Shown here in pieces: positions 32,718 to 44,062 of a stretch of DNA of 64,000 bases. A model generated the notes under the pieces. That model saw nothing but the letters and a program-made list of their open reading frames with translations. It did no database searches and was not told where the DNA came from. This DNA is from Kalmusia sp. IMI 367209 (Eukaryota > Ascomycota > Dothideomycetes > Pleosporales > Didymosphaeriaceae). The position numbers and the translations under genes are program-made. Position 1 is the first letter of the stretch. Each line of letters opens with the position of its first letter. The stretch spans positions 2,542,001-2,606,000 of the forward strand of contig JAPEUQ010000004.1 of assembly GCA_027946365.1 (NCBI GenBank). The letters run 5' to 3'.

Positions 32718-34432
32718 GCCATTCGCGTTGCACGCGCTTCTTCCATCACGACATGCGGTCAACCACCTTCACGCATAACACTCGCTCACGCACTCATCCT
32801 ACACTTCACCACCCCTGTAACGATTTGACGAATCTCTTTGGAAGGATACCCCTTAGCGCTCGCTAACAATCTGGGCGCTCTTGACTCGGGGCCCATAGAT
32901 GAAATCCCTTCAGCTGCTTTTTTTTTTGCCTCTTCCCACACGTGTCGTTGGACACGAGGAAACCAATTTTGTATATTAGTCAAAGGGGGGAGATGAAAGC
33001 TGGATCCCCAATGTAAATTTGTGCCTGCAGGAACGCACGAGTAATTGACGAGAAATGACGTGTGAGATTGGCTTCGGCGCCGTGGTGTTGACAATGGGTC
33101 GCAGGACGGCAAGCGCCGAACGGTGCGCACACTATGTAAAGGCAATTTCGCATCGTTCCGAACTAGCTCCGCATTGTGCCAACGCCCAACCTGGGAGGAC
33201 TGCCAACGACAGGCCCGGTGCTCCGGCTGACTGCACTGTGCTGCGGTGCGACGAAACGGCTGTCACCAAGCACGGCGCAAAGGGTCTCGTTAGTCTTGGA
33301 TGCAAGACATGGGGGAATGAGTAAGTGAGTGCTCCTCCGCCTTACGGCAGACTGGGCTGGGGGCGGCGACGGCGTCGGCGGAGATGGGTCGGTCTGGGCC
33401 TGAGTCGCAGTGTGCCCAATCTGAATCTGAAGCTTATGTTGTTTTCCGCGATGCCGCCAATCGCAGCGTGGGCCGTGTGGGAATCCGGAGAGGCAGGGGG
33501 TCCAAACAGATGGCCCCGAGAGCGGAGAAGAAGAGCTTGGTGATGCTGATGATGCTGACGATGATGATGGTAATGGTAATGGTGATGGCAACGAAAGCCT
33601 GGGGGAGAGAGGTGCCGCTCGTTCTTCGCAAAGTATTGCCGGCCCCCTATTCCTCGAGAGATTCCTCGACGCCAGGGCGCTGCGCCGCGCGACGGCTGCC
33701 AGCGACAGCGCGTGTGTAGATACATGGCACCATGCCCATGCTGGCTGGAGTTGCGCCGCTACCGAGTATCGATTACCGGTCAGGCAGCTGGTGCCTGGGC
33801 TGGGGAGGGGGTGAAGGGAAAGGGGAGAGGGCGGCGCGCTATTCCTGGAAATGAGCTCTCTCTCTCGCCCCGGCTGAGGGCTGAAATTGCAGTCATGGCA
33901 GCCACGGCCAAAAGGCCGAAATTCACGCTCCTGAAGGCGCAAGACTCGCGCGCTGCTTAATCTGCCGGCCGCCCTGCTGATTGGGCCCGAGTCCGTCGCT
34001 AGGCTGTCTCGGGCTAGCGCAGGCTACTACATGGGCTCGCGTGGGCAGGCGCGCGCAGGCATGGGCAGGCAGGATCGGGCTACGGCGCTCGCCATTGGTC
34101 GGCTTCGCCGCGCTACTGCAGGAACAGGAGGGCGCGCTCGTCGCGAGATTGGCTGCCGAGCTCCATCCGTGCAGGGAAGGCGCCTCCGTGCTGGGAAGGC
34201 GCGCAGGGCCCGCCGTCACTTGCCCGGTGCAATATAACCAGCTGCACTGCTCTGCCTCGTTCGCTTCTCTCGTCTTTCGCTCTCACCTCCGTCAAGCAAA
34301 GCCTCACACACCGAAGACTCTGTTCTTCAGCCATTCTTTACAACCCCGACGCTCTTTACAATTAATACTTCCGTCTCTCCGTCCCCCCAGCCCACTCCGT
34401 AATCCACACAAACCCCTCCCAAAGCAGTCACA
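32718..34432. other. Intergenic, 1.7 kb, GC-rich
   Basis: Upstream region of the GPI-anchored protein gene. It is GC-rich, with imperfect GCAGGC-type repeats near 34045-34075 and a GAT/GGT trinucleotide-like patch at 33539-33590. The patch produces a long but low-complexity minus-strand open frame (33163-33942) that I do not accept as a gene. A possible TATA element lies in caatataacc near 34230. The last 150 bases are strongly pyrimidine-rich, as in highly expressed fungal genes. Confidence 0.6.
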
Positions 34433-35247
34433 ATGTTCACCAAGTACGCTGTCGTTGCCTTCTTCGCCGGCCTTGCCGCCGCCTACCATGCCCCTGTTGG
34501 CCAGCCTACTGGCAATGCCATCACCGCTCCCCTCGTAGAGGTACGTTCACTCACCCACCTACTCACTCAACTGCTCGGGAAACAGTGCGCTGACCGTCCC
34601 AGGTTGTCCCCGCTGGCAAGCCCTACACCATCAAGTGGACTGCCGACTCTCCCAACAAGGTCTCGCTCCTCCTGCTCAAGGGCCCCTCCAGCAACGCCGT
34701 CTTCAACCAGGTCATTGTCGAGAGCATCGACAACACCGGCAGCTTCACATGGACTCCCCCCACCACCCTCGAGGGCACTGACGGCCCCGGTGGCTACGGA
34801 ATCCAGCTCATCGACGACGTCGATGGCCACTACCAGTACTCGACCCAGTTCGGCATCTCCAACGACAAGCCCGCCTCGTCGTCCGCCGAGCCTACCTCGT
34901 CCTCTGCCCCTGCTCCTTCCGAGACCCCCTCTGGCTATGCCGTCAGCACTCCCTCTTCCAGCGCCTACGAGGCCAGCAGCACCCCTGTCGCCAACAGCAC
35001 CTCGTGCACTACCACCACCACCGTCTATGCTCCTCCTCCCGTCGGAACCGGTGCCTCCAGCGGTGCGCCTCCCTCCACCATCGTCTATCCCACTGGACCC
35101 CTCACCGTTCCCCAGTCGCTCAAGACCTCTGCCACCGGCTACCCCGTCGCCACCCCAACGCCCTCTGAGTTCCCCGGCGCTGCTTCTGGCCTCAAGGCTG
35201 GTCTCGGCCTTGCTGGTGCTGTCGCTGGTCTCGTCCTCATGCTGTAA
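34433..35247 (+). CDS. GPI-anchored Ser/Thr-rich cell-wall protein (Kre9/Knh1-like N-terminal domain)
   Basis: Predicted secreted protein tethered to membrane or wall by a GPI anchor. One intron, 34541-34602, leaves 753 bases, 250 residues. A signal peptide (MFTKYAVVAFFAGLAAAY) is followed by the Kre9/Knh1-like domain at about residues 20-110: ITAPLVEVVPAGKPYTIKWT, VSLLLLKGPSSNAVFNQVIV, GSFTWTPPTTLEG and GGYGIQLIDD. The rest is Ser/Thr/Pro-rich and likely O-glycosylated. The end, FPGAASGLKAGL followed by a hydrophobic tail LGLAGAVAGLVLML, is a textbook GPI signal with small residues for the omega site. Strong codon bias to C-ending codons suggests high expression. If the intron is not removed, a different 302-codon frame stays open across the gene; I regard it as an artefact of base composition. 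Confidence 0.92.
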
Positions 35248-36374
35248 ACCCGCTCAAAGAGTTGAACCATTTTATCTTCTTTGGGTCCTGGGATTTCTTT
35301 ACGCATGTATGACTCCGGCTTCTTCTCTCGGTGTTAATTGAGATACCACATTTTTGTCATTTGTCTTTTGACTGTATCTATCTATAGATGTCTCGGGTGA
35401 GTGTGGACGTTGCTCCGTTACGCATTGCATCGGTAGAGCCTCAAAATTTCTTCTGTCCAGATGACTGTCGGTTTTGGAAGCACCTAATGAGAGCTTGTAG
35501 GATCTAATGAGATCGTTTTATACCCCTGATAATCGTGTCATTGTCTCGCGTGAAGTTATGATGTTTGTGATGGGAAGTGAGCATACTGATCTCCTCGCAA
35601 ACTCACAACGGTGGGACAATCTAGATGTTGTGGCTGCGCATGAAGGCTCGAGTGCTACCTTCCTTATAGGGTCGGATCAAACCTCCACATGCATCCCCCT
35701 GCCACTCCCCTACAATTTTGTGTCATGACGAAATCCTCTCATTGGGCATGGTGGCATGAACAACCTTCGGTTTCGCACGCTACTAGAATAGGTTTGTTTC
35801 ATCCCAGCTCTGCGAGAACGTCCATTTTTACCGTAACCAGCCTGCAGCGTTGTGGACAAGATCCATGTTGCCAGATCCTACTGTACATGAGATCATTGTA
35901 TCGACGCAGGAGTGGTCTAAGACCGCACCCATTCGTGTTCTTGACTGTCTCTAGGCGGGGCGATGCTGGCTACAATTGTGTATTTGGTGATCCTACGGTC
36001 AGCAATAACATCTCAAACTAACTCACGCGCTAACTGCTCTTAGCATGCGTCCAGTGTAGGAAGCCAATGAAGGTATCAGGTGAAGAAGATCTTGAAAGGA
36101 TTGCATAACGAAAGCGGAAACATCGAATAGACAACGGTGGATCAACAACCGTGTCCGACGTACGATTTGCTCTCGCACTGTACTCTACCATGATTCTTGC
36201 TGTGCTTTGATTAAAAAAGGATGACAACCTGGTTCCTTAGGCAATACAAAGGCGCCGGGCATTTTCTGCGAGGTCAATTGAACAGCTATAAGAATGGCAA
36301 AGGAGAAACACATCCGGTGGAGTCCTGGGTCGTTCTTTTCTTAGCTTGCTTCCTTATGAATAACAACCATCACA
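35248..36374. other. Intergenic, 1.1 kb
   Basis: Contains the 3' end of the GPI-anchored protein gene and the promoter of the DJ-1/PfpI gene. Only short open frames without domains. Nothing else recognised. Confidence 0.55.
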
Positions 36375-37481
36375 ATGATTGCACAATTGCTACGGTCGAC
36401 GCTGCTAGTGGGAATCTCTCTTGCGCAATTTGGACATGCCCAGATTGGAACGTCAAAACCTGGTGGCGTCTCGGTTGTGTCCAATGATCCAACAAACTCG
36501 ACGCTCTCTATCGGCATAGTAGGACCTTACCCAAATACTACTATCGACCGAGAGAACTTATTCACTTCCAGGTCATCTTTCCAGGCTTCACCCCACTCGA
36601 TATCTGGGGTCCTCTCGAAATATTGTACGCAATGTCAGGAACACACAACATGACGCTCTCCACAATATCCTTTTCAGCTGGCATAGTAGACGCGCGCGCC
36701 CCGGTGCCATTCAGTCAAGGGCCAAACGGGACGCTGTTCGACCCAAAATTCGTCATTAACCCTCAGATGGTGGCCACGCATGACTTCACCAACGCCCCGC
36801 CACTCGGTACGCAACGCCCAAGTACAAAGTCGATGTTCTATCCTCGGTAGAGAAAGTATTCTTTCCAGCTGGGCGGAGACGTGAACAGTACCAATTCCTA
36901 CTTTTTGTTGCCCACATACACAGCACGCTGACTTTGTAAACCGCCGCTTTAGATGTAATCATTGTTCCCGGAGGCGTCGGCGATTTCGTCTACGACAACC
37001 AAAACGACTTCACCATGGAACGATTCGTTGCCAGCCGCTTCGATGAAGCGCAATACGTTCTGAGCGTATGCCTAGGCGCCGTGACGCTCGCACGCGCCGG
37101 CCTCCTCGCCGGGAAGCGCGCAACGACCAACAAGAGCGCGTGGGCGTGGGCAACGCATCCCAGGATAGGCAAAAACATCACCTGGGTGCCGAATGCGCGG
37201 TGGGTCGAGGACGGCAAGATTTGGACCAGCTCGGGCGTCGCGGCAGGCATGGATATGATGTGGGCTTTCATGGGGCATTATTATGGGTTCGAGGCGGCTA
37301 ATAGTACTGTGAACGGTATTGAGTACACCCCGCATACGGACCCGCGTTGGGATGCGTTTGCCGTGGTCCATAATGTGAGTTTCTAGGGAATGGCGAGTCA
37401 CTAGATGCTAATGATCCACAGGTTCCGGGTGCAGATACAAACAAGTCCTTGGCTGATTGCCTCGCACCAGCGGGCTACTAG
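36375..37481 (+). CDS. Secreted DJ-1/PfpI family protein
   Basis: DJ-1/PfpI (glutamine amidotransferase-like) fold protein with a secretory signal. Introns 36519-36571, 36807-36952 and 37375-37421 leave 861 bases, 286 residues. The first 22 residues (MIAQLLRSTLLVGISLAQFG) form a signal peptide ending HAQ. Across the first intron SIGI joins VIFPGFTPLDIWGPLEIL, the typical first strand with its Asp/Gly pair. DVIIVPGGVGDFVYDN follows, then the nucleophile elbow LSVCLGAVTLARAGLLAGKR with the conserved Cys. SSGVAAGMDMMWAFM is the usual downstream helix. Asn-X-Ser/Thr sites are frequent (NSTL, NMTL, NGTL, NKSA, NITW, NSTV), fitting passage through the secretory pathway. The exact activity (hydratase, isomerase or none) is not known for this fungal group. 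Confidence 0.88.
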
Positions 37482-38287
37482 ATTCTTGATGTCCTTGTAG
37501 GAACGACAGCTGTTACAGAATGTTTCTCTAGGCTTGATTAGGCTATGATTGAAAGGATGCAACGGTGATGGTGCTTTGCCCCTAGCATTGATCCATCTTC
37601 ACTCAATCATATACATAACTATATAGCTACGGGTTTACCTTCTATTAAAAAACATGACAGCAGCGTTAGCGTGGACAGCCTAGATATTCAAACTCGTATG
37701 ATCAATGCTTGTCGCTCAATATGCTGCAAATCATCAATCCTAAGATGTCTGGCACTCCTCTTGAGACATCGGTATGTTGTGAAGGTCAAGATCCGCCACT
37801 CGTCAAGTTTCTTAAGGGCTGTTATCTTGGACATGTTCGACGGTCGACGTTGGATGTCTGATGAACTTGGGCACAACTACTCTGACTATCTGCACCTTGT
37901 TATATGTATGCTCCATGTGGTTGGTTCGTACAGTTCGCTATCGCGGATTCGGTTGGTCATTTGAGCCGCGTCCTATTTGCGCTGGTATGCTCAAGTTGCG
38001 ACGCATCTGGTGAGTCTGGATTGGGAAATTATTGTGAAACGATGAGACAAAGGTACGATGCTTGCGCAACGATGGAAAATGGCCTCAGGTACGAATCGAA
38101 ATGATGACGAAGACACCTAGCGCGACGCCAAACTCCGGTTACATCGGCTATGCCCCGCATCCTAATCGGCTACCTCACGAACCAGCACGTGAGTGTTCGC
38201 TATGCTATCCCACTTACATTCATTTTTCATCAAAAGCGCATCTTGCGCATTTCTAGCAGCCCAACTGATGACCCCATTAATTGCTCA
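37482..38287. other. Intergenic, 806 bases
   Basis: Between the DJ-1/PfpI gene and the HTD2-like gene. AT-rich in the first half. A CACGTG lies at about 38187, roughly 100 bases upstream of the HTD2-like start. The frame of that gene stays open back to 38150, but the presequence-like start at 38288 is preferred. Confidence 0.5.
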
Positions 38288-39247
38288 ATGGCTCAACTCA
38301 CTCGGCGCTTCTTCTTCTCTACTGTACGCCATTTAAATCGAGCATCTGCATCCGCATCTGCATCTGAAGCCTGCTCTGAAATATTCGCTCGTTTTGGAAG
38401 CAAACCAATATCAATCCGCACGCAATTGCTCGATGCCAATCAATTGCATCTTTTAAATGTCACTCTCGGTCGCTCACCTACATCAACGCAAACACCAGCA
38501 TATGGAACCCCAATACCGCCTGGTTACCACCTCGTCTACTTTACACCGTCCATTCTAGAAGATGAACTTGGACTAGACGGCACCGATAGAACAGTCAACC
38601 CGCTCAGTCCTTTTACCCGGCGCATGTGGGCAGGCGGGGAACTGCAATGGACACAGGACGAAGCGTCGCTCCTTCGCGTGGGGCAGGAGGTTCAAGAAAC
38701 AACTAAGATGCTCTCTGCCGAACCCAAGAAGCTCAGGTCCGGCGAGGAGATGCTAGTCGTCAGTATCGAGAAGACATTCGAAAATAACAAAGGTGTCGCG
38801 CTGATAGACCAGAGAAACTGGGTATTCCAGAAGGAGATCAAGGACCCGAAACCACCACCGTCACAACCAGAAGCGAGACCGCTACCGAAGGGTGATATTG
38901 TGCGAGATTTCACCCAGTCCTATACAGACTTGTTTCGCTTCTCTGCGCTGACGTTCAATGCGCATAAGATCCACTACCTGCCGGAGTGGTGTCGGGATGT
39001 CGAGGGGCATCGCGACGCCGTTGTACATGGGCCATTGAACTTGATCAACATGCTTGATCTTTGGCGCGACACGACCAGGGGTGGAAAATTGGACGCAGTG
39101 CCTGCATCGATATCGTATCGAGCTATGAGTCCTTTGTACGTGCGCGAGCAATATCGAATATTACTCAAACAAAATGGACAGGACTGGGACACGGATATTT
39201 GGGATAGCTTCGGCAAGCAGTCAATGAGGGGACATATTGTACAGTAG
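38288..39247 (+). CDS. HTD2-like mitochondrial 3-hydroxyacyl-thioester dehydratase
   Basis: Intronless, 319 residues. Double hot-dog dehydratase related to yeast Htd2, which removes water from 3-hydroxyacyl-ACP in mitochondrial type II fatty-acid synthesis and so supports lipoate formation. The start chosen gives MAQLTRRFFFSTVRHLNRAS, a basic, Ser-rich presequence; the open frame extends 46 codons further up but that part lacks coding character. The N-terminal half has YHLVYFTPSILEDELGLDG and FTRRMWAGGEL, the family's substrate-loop region. The C-terminal hot-dog carries the active site LFRFSALTFNAHKIHYLPEW followed by VEGHRDAVVHGPL, with conserved Asn/His pair and the HGPL turn. A Ser/Ala dipeptide repeat (SASASASE) lies in the presequence. 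A paralogous mesaconyl-CoA hydratase role is possible but less likely. Confidence 0.88.
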   Translation: MAQLTRRFFFSTVRHLNRASASASASEACSEIFARFGSKPISIRTQLLDANQLHLLNVTLGRSPTSTQTPAYGTPIPPGYHLVYFTPSILEDELGLDGTDRTVNPLSPFTRRMWAGGELQWTQDEASLLRVGQEVQETTKMLSAEPKKLRSGEEMLVVSIEKTFENNKGVALIDQRNWVFQKEIKDPKPPPSQPEARPLPKGDIVRDFTQSYTDLFRFSALTFNAHKIHYLPEWCRDVEGHRDAVVHGPLNLINMLDLWRDTTRGGKLDAVPASISYRAMSPLYVREQYRILLKQNGQDWDTDIWDSFGKQSMRGHIVQ

Positions 39248-39336
39248 TATAATCAATCTTTAGGGACACATATTGACCTAAGCTACACTATGACGTACGA
39301 TACGAGGGATTGTCCGCAAATGCAACCCCGGGAGTG

Positions 39337-41739
39337 TCAAACGGAGTCGTTGAAGGTATCAAACCCTCCAAGACCGAGTTCAGGCAACGCTCCATGAAGT
39401 ACATCGTCTGGGCACCACTGTGACATGCCTCCCTCTCCAAAAGCAAAATTACTCTCGATCTGCGAGAAAAGATATTGGTTTGCCTCATCCGTTGTCCAAG
39501 ACCAGGGCGTGACTGCGTTGTCGACATCCTCAATCTGAGTTCGGCCTGGTGTTATTGTAGGTGTAGTAGCAGTTGCATTACTGACCAGAGTTTGCGTCTG
39601 TCCAGGTGGAGGCGCTGTGCTTGGGGTGACAATGCTGTTGACATCCTGACTTTTCGAAGCGACGTTTTCCATTCCTATATCTCCAGCCTCCATGGCGAGG
39701 CGCGTAGCCGTGGTTCGATCGAGGTATTGGAAAAAAAGCTGTAGTACCTGAATTAAGTCAGTAGTGGCCACCTCGCGAGTAGTGCTAGGAAATGTGGAGG
39801 AGTGGGGGATGGATCATGTACGCCACGGTTGCTTACCCAGTTCGTTACCTCCCATGTCCGCTGTAGCTCTTGTAAACCAAGTAGACAGAGCTTAGCCCGG
39901 TGCTCAGCGATCGTCTGAGTGACTCCAGAAGATTTACGAAGATGCGCAACGTGAATGCAGAGTGTGTTGAAGAGATTCGTGATGACATGGATTTGCGCAT
40001 GGCCCATGATACCCTCGGATAGCATGTCTTCTACAATGCGCGAGTTGCGGGCAGCCGCTTGAAGTGCAAAATTTGCAGCCTCGGGGTCTGACTCATCTCC
40101 TGTGATGAAAGCTGAGCGATGCAGTAGAATCTGAAGGTTGTTATACGCCAAGTTGAGCATACTAGCTTGAAAGCTTGGGCATGTGTCGCTTTGAAGCTGG
40201 ATATGTGGAGGAAGTCGTTGTTTCCACTTTTCAAGATTTGTTCGGAGAGTTGTTCTGTCCATCGCGGATAGTGTTCGGCTGGGAAGATATCCGGCATCTA
40301 CTATCTTGCCGAGATATATTGCAAGCCATGTCATTCCAATCGTGTATGCCGTGAATCTACTTATTGAGGAAGAAGGTGCGGAGGTGTCGAAAGCAGACTC
40401 AAAGTCCGACTCGGCGAGCATTTCGACGTCGCAGTCATCGTCTCGTATTCGATTCGGCAAACCAAGCGCAGAGCTGCACTGGCGCTCACGAACGTAAATC
40501 GCCCACCATAGACGTCTTCTGACTTTTGTCGAGTGATCCTCGTTCTCTGGTGATGATCGATGCAATGCCTTAGTTTGGGCGAGGCTGATAACAGCACCCA
40601 GCCAGTGCCTCACGTCCTTTTCTAGCAAAGCGCCAGCTCTCCAAAAGCTCATCAAGAACAGAGCTTGTATGACTATGAGCTTTTTCGTCTCGAATCCTGC
40701 ATCGTAGATGTCTTTCGCGCGCGAATATAGCTGGTATTTAGCTCGATGCCTATTGCCCCAGCCCAGCTCCTCGAGCATGGACTCCTCACAATGTATGACC
40801 CCAATGAATAACATTGCCTGAAGCAGTAAAGGAGACAGGCTTCCATTCCTATGCGCGGTCCATATCTCCGGCTCATCTACTATCGGAAATTGTGGGTGAA
40901 ACCACTCGAAATATGCTTTCAAGAGGCCATCACGTATCAAATTCGAGGGGACCGTAAACGCCCCTTGATCGTGAAGACTCTTCATCCTTATGCGGCGACG
41001 CTCATACTCCCATTGGGGAATGAGCGATTCAGCTCGAGCCCCGCTAGGTACGGAATGGCGTAATTTAGGATGCCTGGACGTTTGAATTGCCGGCGCCGGC
41101 TCCTCAGTCACGTATCTCAGCGACGTGGACTCACCGAGAAAGACGGCGCCGTCATCTTCTTGTCTTTGTGGCTTGTTTATGGATTTTGTGGGTTGTTGTT
41201 GTTGAGCCTCAGCCAGGTGTTGGAAGGGTCGATTAAGCAGACGTTGCTGCTCTGTATCTTTGTGAGATCCTGATAAGGAAGCCAGGACGTGGGAGGCAGC
41301 TAGTTCATCTTTATTTCGCGGCGTCGCGACATTCAACGGTGGACTACTTTGGTTAGTGGAAGTGTACATGGATACAGGTCCAGGTCAAGGATCTAGGAAC
41401 TGTCTGCGTCTGTATTGTAAATCTTGGAGTAATACAGTCCACAATCAGTCTTGAGACTTTGACCCAGTACTTTTGATTTGATTGGTAATCTTACATAGAT
41501 CCATCTTCAAAACCGACGATAGAGCCTGGTTGAGACCGACCCCCAGGTGGCTCTATCACTCGTGTGCGACGAGGGTGTTTTCCGCGACTGGATTCCCGCG
41601 TCTGGCACTGTACATTCCCAACGACACAGTTGTGGCACGGTTGAATTTCGGTCACATTGCATTTGACCCGGCGCGCATTGCATGCCGTACATGCCAGTCG
41701 GGCACGTTTACGGCGAGGCTGCTCGTCGTTGTCTGTCAT
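39337..41739 (-). CDS. Zn2Cys6 transcription factor (cutinase transcription factor 1-like)
   Basis: Nuclear regulator. Two introns, about 41347-41494 and 39748-39836, leave 2166 bases, 721 residues; the acceptor of the first could lie three bases away. The first exon has basic KRARLACTACNARRVKCNV then CHNC and VQC, a full Zn2Cys6 cluster starting near residue 17. The long middle exon begins with a Gln-rich stretch (AEAQQQQP) and contains the fungal_trans domain: LLKAYFEWFHPQFPIVDEPE, LLQAMLFIGVIHCEE, and RRRLWWAIYVRERQCSSALG with LPNRIRDDDCDV. This arrangement is that of the cutinase-regulator (CTF1) group, which answers to fatty acids, though the target here is unknown. The C-terminus is Thr/Pro-rich, then ends in a short acidic-aromatic region. 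It lies only about 90 bases from the tail of the HTD2-like gene. Confidence 0.9.
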
Positions 41740-43026
41740 GTTACCGTTGCGTCTGGGATTAGGTGGGAGAGTCGGCTATGAGCTTGCCCCACTGTGAAGA
41801 CGGGCTAATCCGGCAATTGCCTCAGAAGGGTAGAGCGGTCCGCCACGGATGCCGCCAGGGATTTCTTGGCATGTCAAGGAAGTCTGGGGAAGCCGTTCCG
41901 AGTTGTGTTGTTCACGCTCTCTACCACTGACATGCAACTTGATACTACCTTTCCATCAGGGAAGACTGTTGTTTCAGAGAGCAAAACATTGCATACCGCC
42001 TTGCTAGACTCTTCTTGCTATCCTCTCAATTACCGCAACCTAATCCCCCTAGGAAGGCAATAGGAAAGAGAAATAATTTCGCGGTCGAAAGCATTATCTC
42101 GTAGTTCATTTCTTGTAGTTTCTATAGAAGATGTTACCCCAGGATGATAGATGCAATCACAATCGTACGCTATCTGACTTTCCAGTATGACGAATGTAGC
42201 GCACGACGATACTAGCGAGACATCTTGATCAGGCAAGATTAGATAGCTCTCATGCGTCTGGTATTTCTACGCGACGTCGGATTGGTGTGGTCACACAAAA
42301 CTGCGTCAGCGGGCATCTTCGCTATTAGAAACGAGAGATTGTTAATCCGTTACGATGACGAACCATTTGATAGTAGGGAGAAACTTGTTTTTTAATCTTC
42401 GGTGTTCTTTTATAGAAGTATTGATGAGGGCCGTCTGTCATAGAAGATGATAGCCTTATTCGACGTGTGATGCTACAATATAGTTCCAATATATCTGTCA
42501 CAATGCGACCAGCATGGGGGTGTGCTTCTTTGGCGACTTCACCAGATCAGATGTCAAAAGGGTTGCTCTAGAAATATCCGACGAAGAGAGAGAAGGACCC
42601 CATCTAGACAGGATACACATATTCTTACTGGCTCGGCCTATTCCTCGAGCAGAAAAATATGCCACATGTGATACAACCTAAGCTTCGAGACTACGCAGAA
42701 ATTGGCCGGACTGCCCACAAAGCGCCTGCACAACCCGCGGACCTCACCTTCACCTGCGGAACGAGCTCGATGACTAATACCACAAAGCACGTCATTGGTT
42801 GCATCCATGGCGCTAAGGCCGCGATGGACCCACTCCATGCAGGACTTGTAGAATAGATGCCGCAAACGGTATCGCTCACCAGACCCTGTCGCTTGCCCCA
42901 TTCGTCATACACCACCACCTTGTCCATCTCGCAGGACGCAACGCACTTTCTTTATAAAATTGTCTTTACTTCTCTTTACTTCTGCTCGAGGTGTTTCAAC
43001 ATTCAACTTCTCATCCACGTCTCCTA
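41740..43026. other. Divergent intergenic region, 1.3 kb
   Basis: Separates the CTF1-like regulator (minus) and the PQ-loop gene (plus). AT-rich around 42060-42600. Short open frames only. A TATAAA lies close to the PQ-loop start. Confidence 0.55.
42953..42958 (+). promoter_or_regulatory. Probable TATA box of the PQ-loop gene
   Basis: The sequence tttataaaat lies about 70 bases upstream of the PQ-loop start codon, followed by a pyrimidine-rich leader. Position and sequence fit a fungal TATA element; this is inference from pattern only. Confidence 0.45.
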
Positions 43027-44062
43027 ATGGCGCCCCAAGATTCTATCCCGGTCGCCGCCAACGTCCTAGGCACAATCGGGACGATATGCTGGTGTGTACA
43101 GCTGGTACCTCAGATCATTCGCAATTACCGCACGAAGAGTACAGAGGGCTTGCCGGCATCGATGATGTTTCTGTGGTCTGTGAGCGGCGTGCCTTTTGGC
43201 GCGTATGCAATCGTCCAGAACTTCAATATCCCGTTGATAGTCCAACCACAATGCTTCTGTGTGTTATGCGGAGTGAGTTGGGCACAATGCCTCATCTATG
43301 GCCGGTATGTGATTCTTCTCCGCGATACTAAGGCAAATCAAAGTGTAATCGTTCTGAGTTGACCTGCTTTGAACTACATGACACACACGAGGAACATTCA
43401 TGCACACTTGTGTTTTGCAATTGTATATCAGTAATGCTGATGTTCGACCAATCAGGAAATGGAGGATATGGACTGCGACCCTACTCTTGACTATTCTCTT
43501 CATCGTCTTCGCTGCCATCGAAACCGGCATTGTCTATGCCATTCGACCACCCTACCGGCGAGGTGTCGATTGGCCCGTACTCCTGATCGGCGTTATATCG
43601 TTCATACTCTTGATCGGTGCCTACTGCCCTATACCTTTAGAACTCACGAAACGCCGAGGCCGCGTCGTAGGAATCGATTTTATATTCCTAACGATCGACT
43701 GGTGTGGTGCTTTCTTTAGCCTAATGAGTTTGGTTGCCCAATCAGAGTTTGATGCACTCTTTGGGACAATGTATGCGCTTTGCTGCGTAATCGAGATGAG
43801 CATGGTAGCAAGCCATTTGGTATGGATGGCGCGGACAAAGATTATTAGGAAGAGGGCAAATAACGAGGGGCAGACGTTCGACGAAAGTGTGGAAGGAAGA
43901 GAGTGGCAAGCTAAAGGTATCGATCTCGAGGCGAAGTTTTGGAGCTTGTTGGGGCGGCAAGGAAAGGTGCAAGAGATGGACAGAGAAAACATTGATGAGG
44001 GAGTGATAGATGAAGAGGAAGTAGTAGCTGGGAAGAATACCGTTCCTATCGGTATAAGATGA
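43027..44062 (+). CDS. PQ-loop repeat membrane protein
   Basis: Predicted seven-helix membrane protein of the PQ-loop family, whose known members (cystinosin, yeast YPQ1-type) export amino acids from the vacuole or lysosome. One intron, 43305-43455, leaves 885 bases, 294 residues. The first PQ-loop is clear: WCVQLVPQIIRNYRTKSTEG, followed by LPASMMFLWSVSGVPFGAYA. In the second repeat the expected Pro-Gln reads Pro-Ile: GAYCPIPLELTKRRGRVVGI, then FIFLTIDWCGAFFSLMSL. After the last helix the C-terminus is hydrophilic and acidic (NIDEGVIDEEEV). The substrate cannot be inferred; the loss of Gln in one repeat may matter. Its stop overlaps by a few bases the tail of an SDR relic on the other strand. 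Confidence 0.88.

Noticed and set aside
33163..33942. Minus-strand open frame of 259 codons
   Set aside because: Low-complexity Ser/Pro sequence from a GC-rich, repeat-bearing promoter region.
34433..35341. 302-codon frame obtained when the GPI-protein intron is not removed
   Set aside because: The spliced frame gives a normal signal peptide, Kre9-like domain and GPI signal; the other frame is Pro/Ser noise from base composition.
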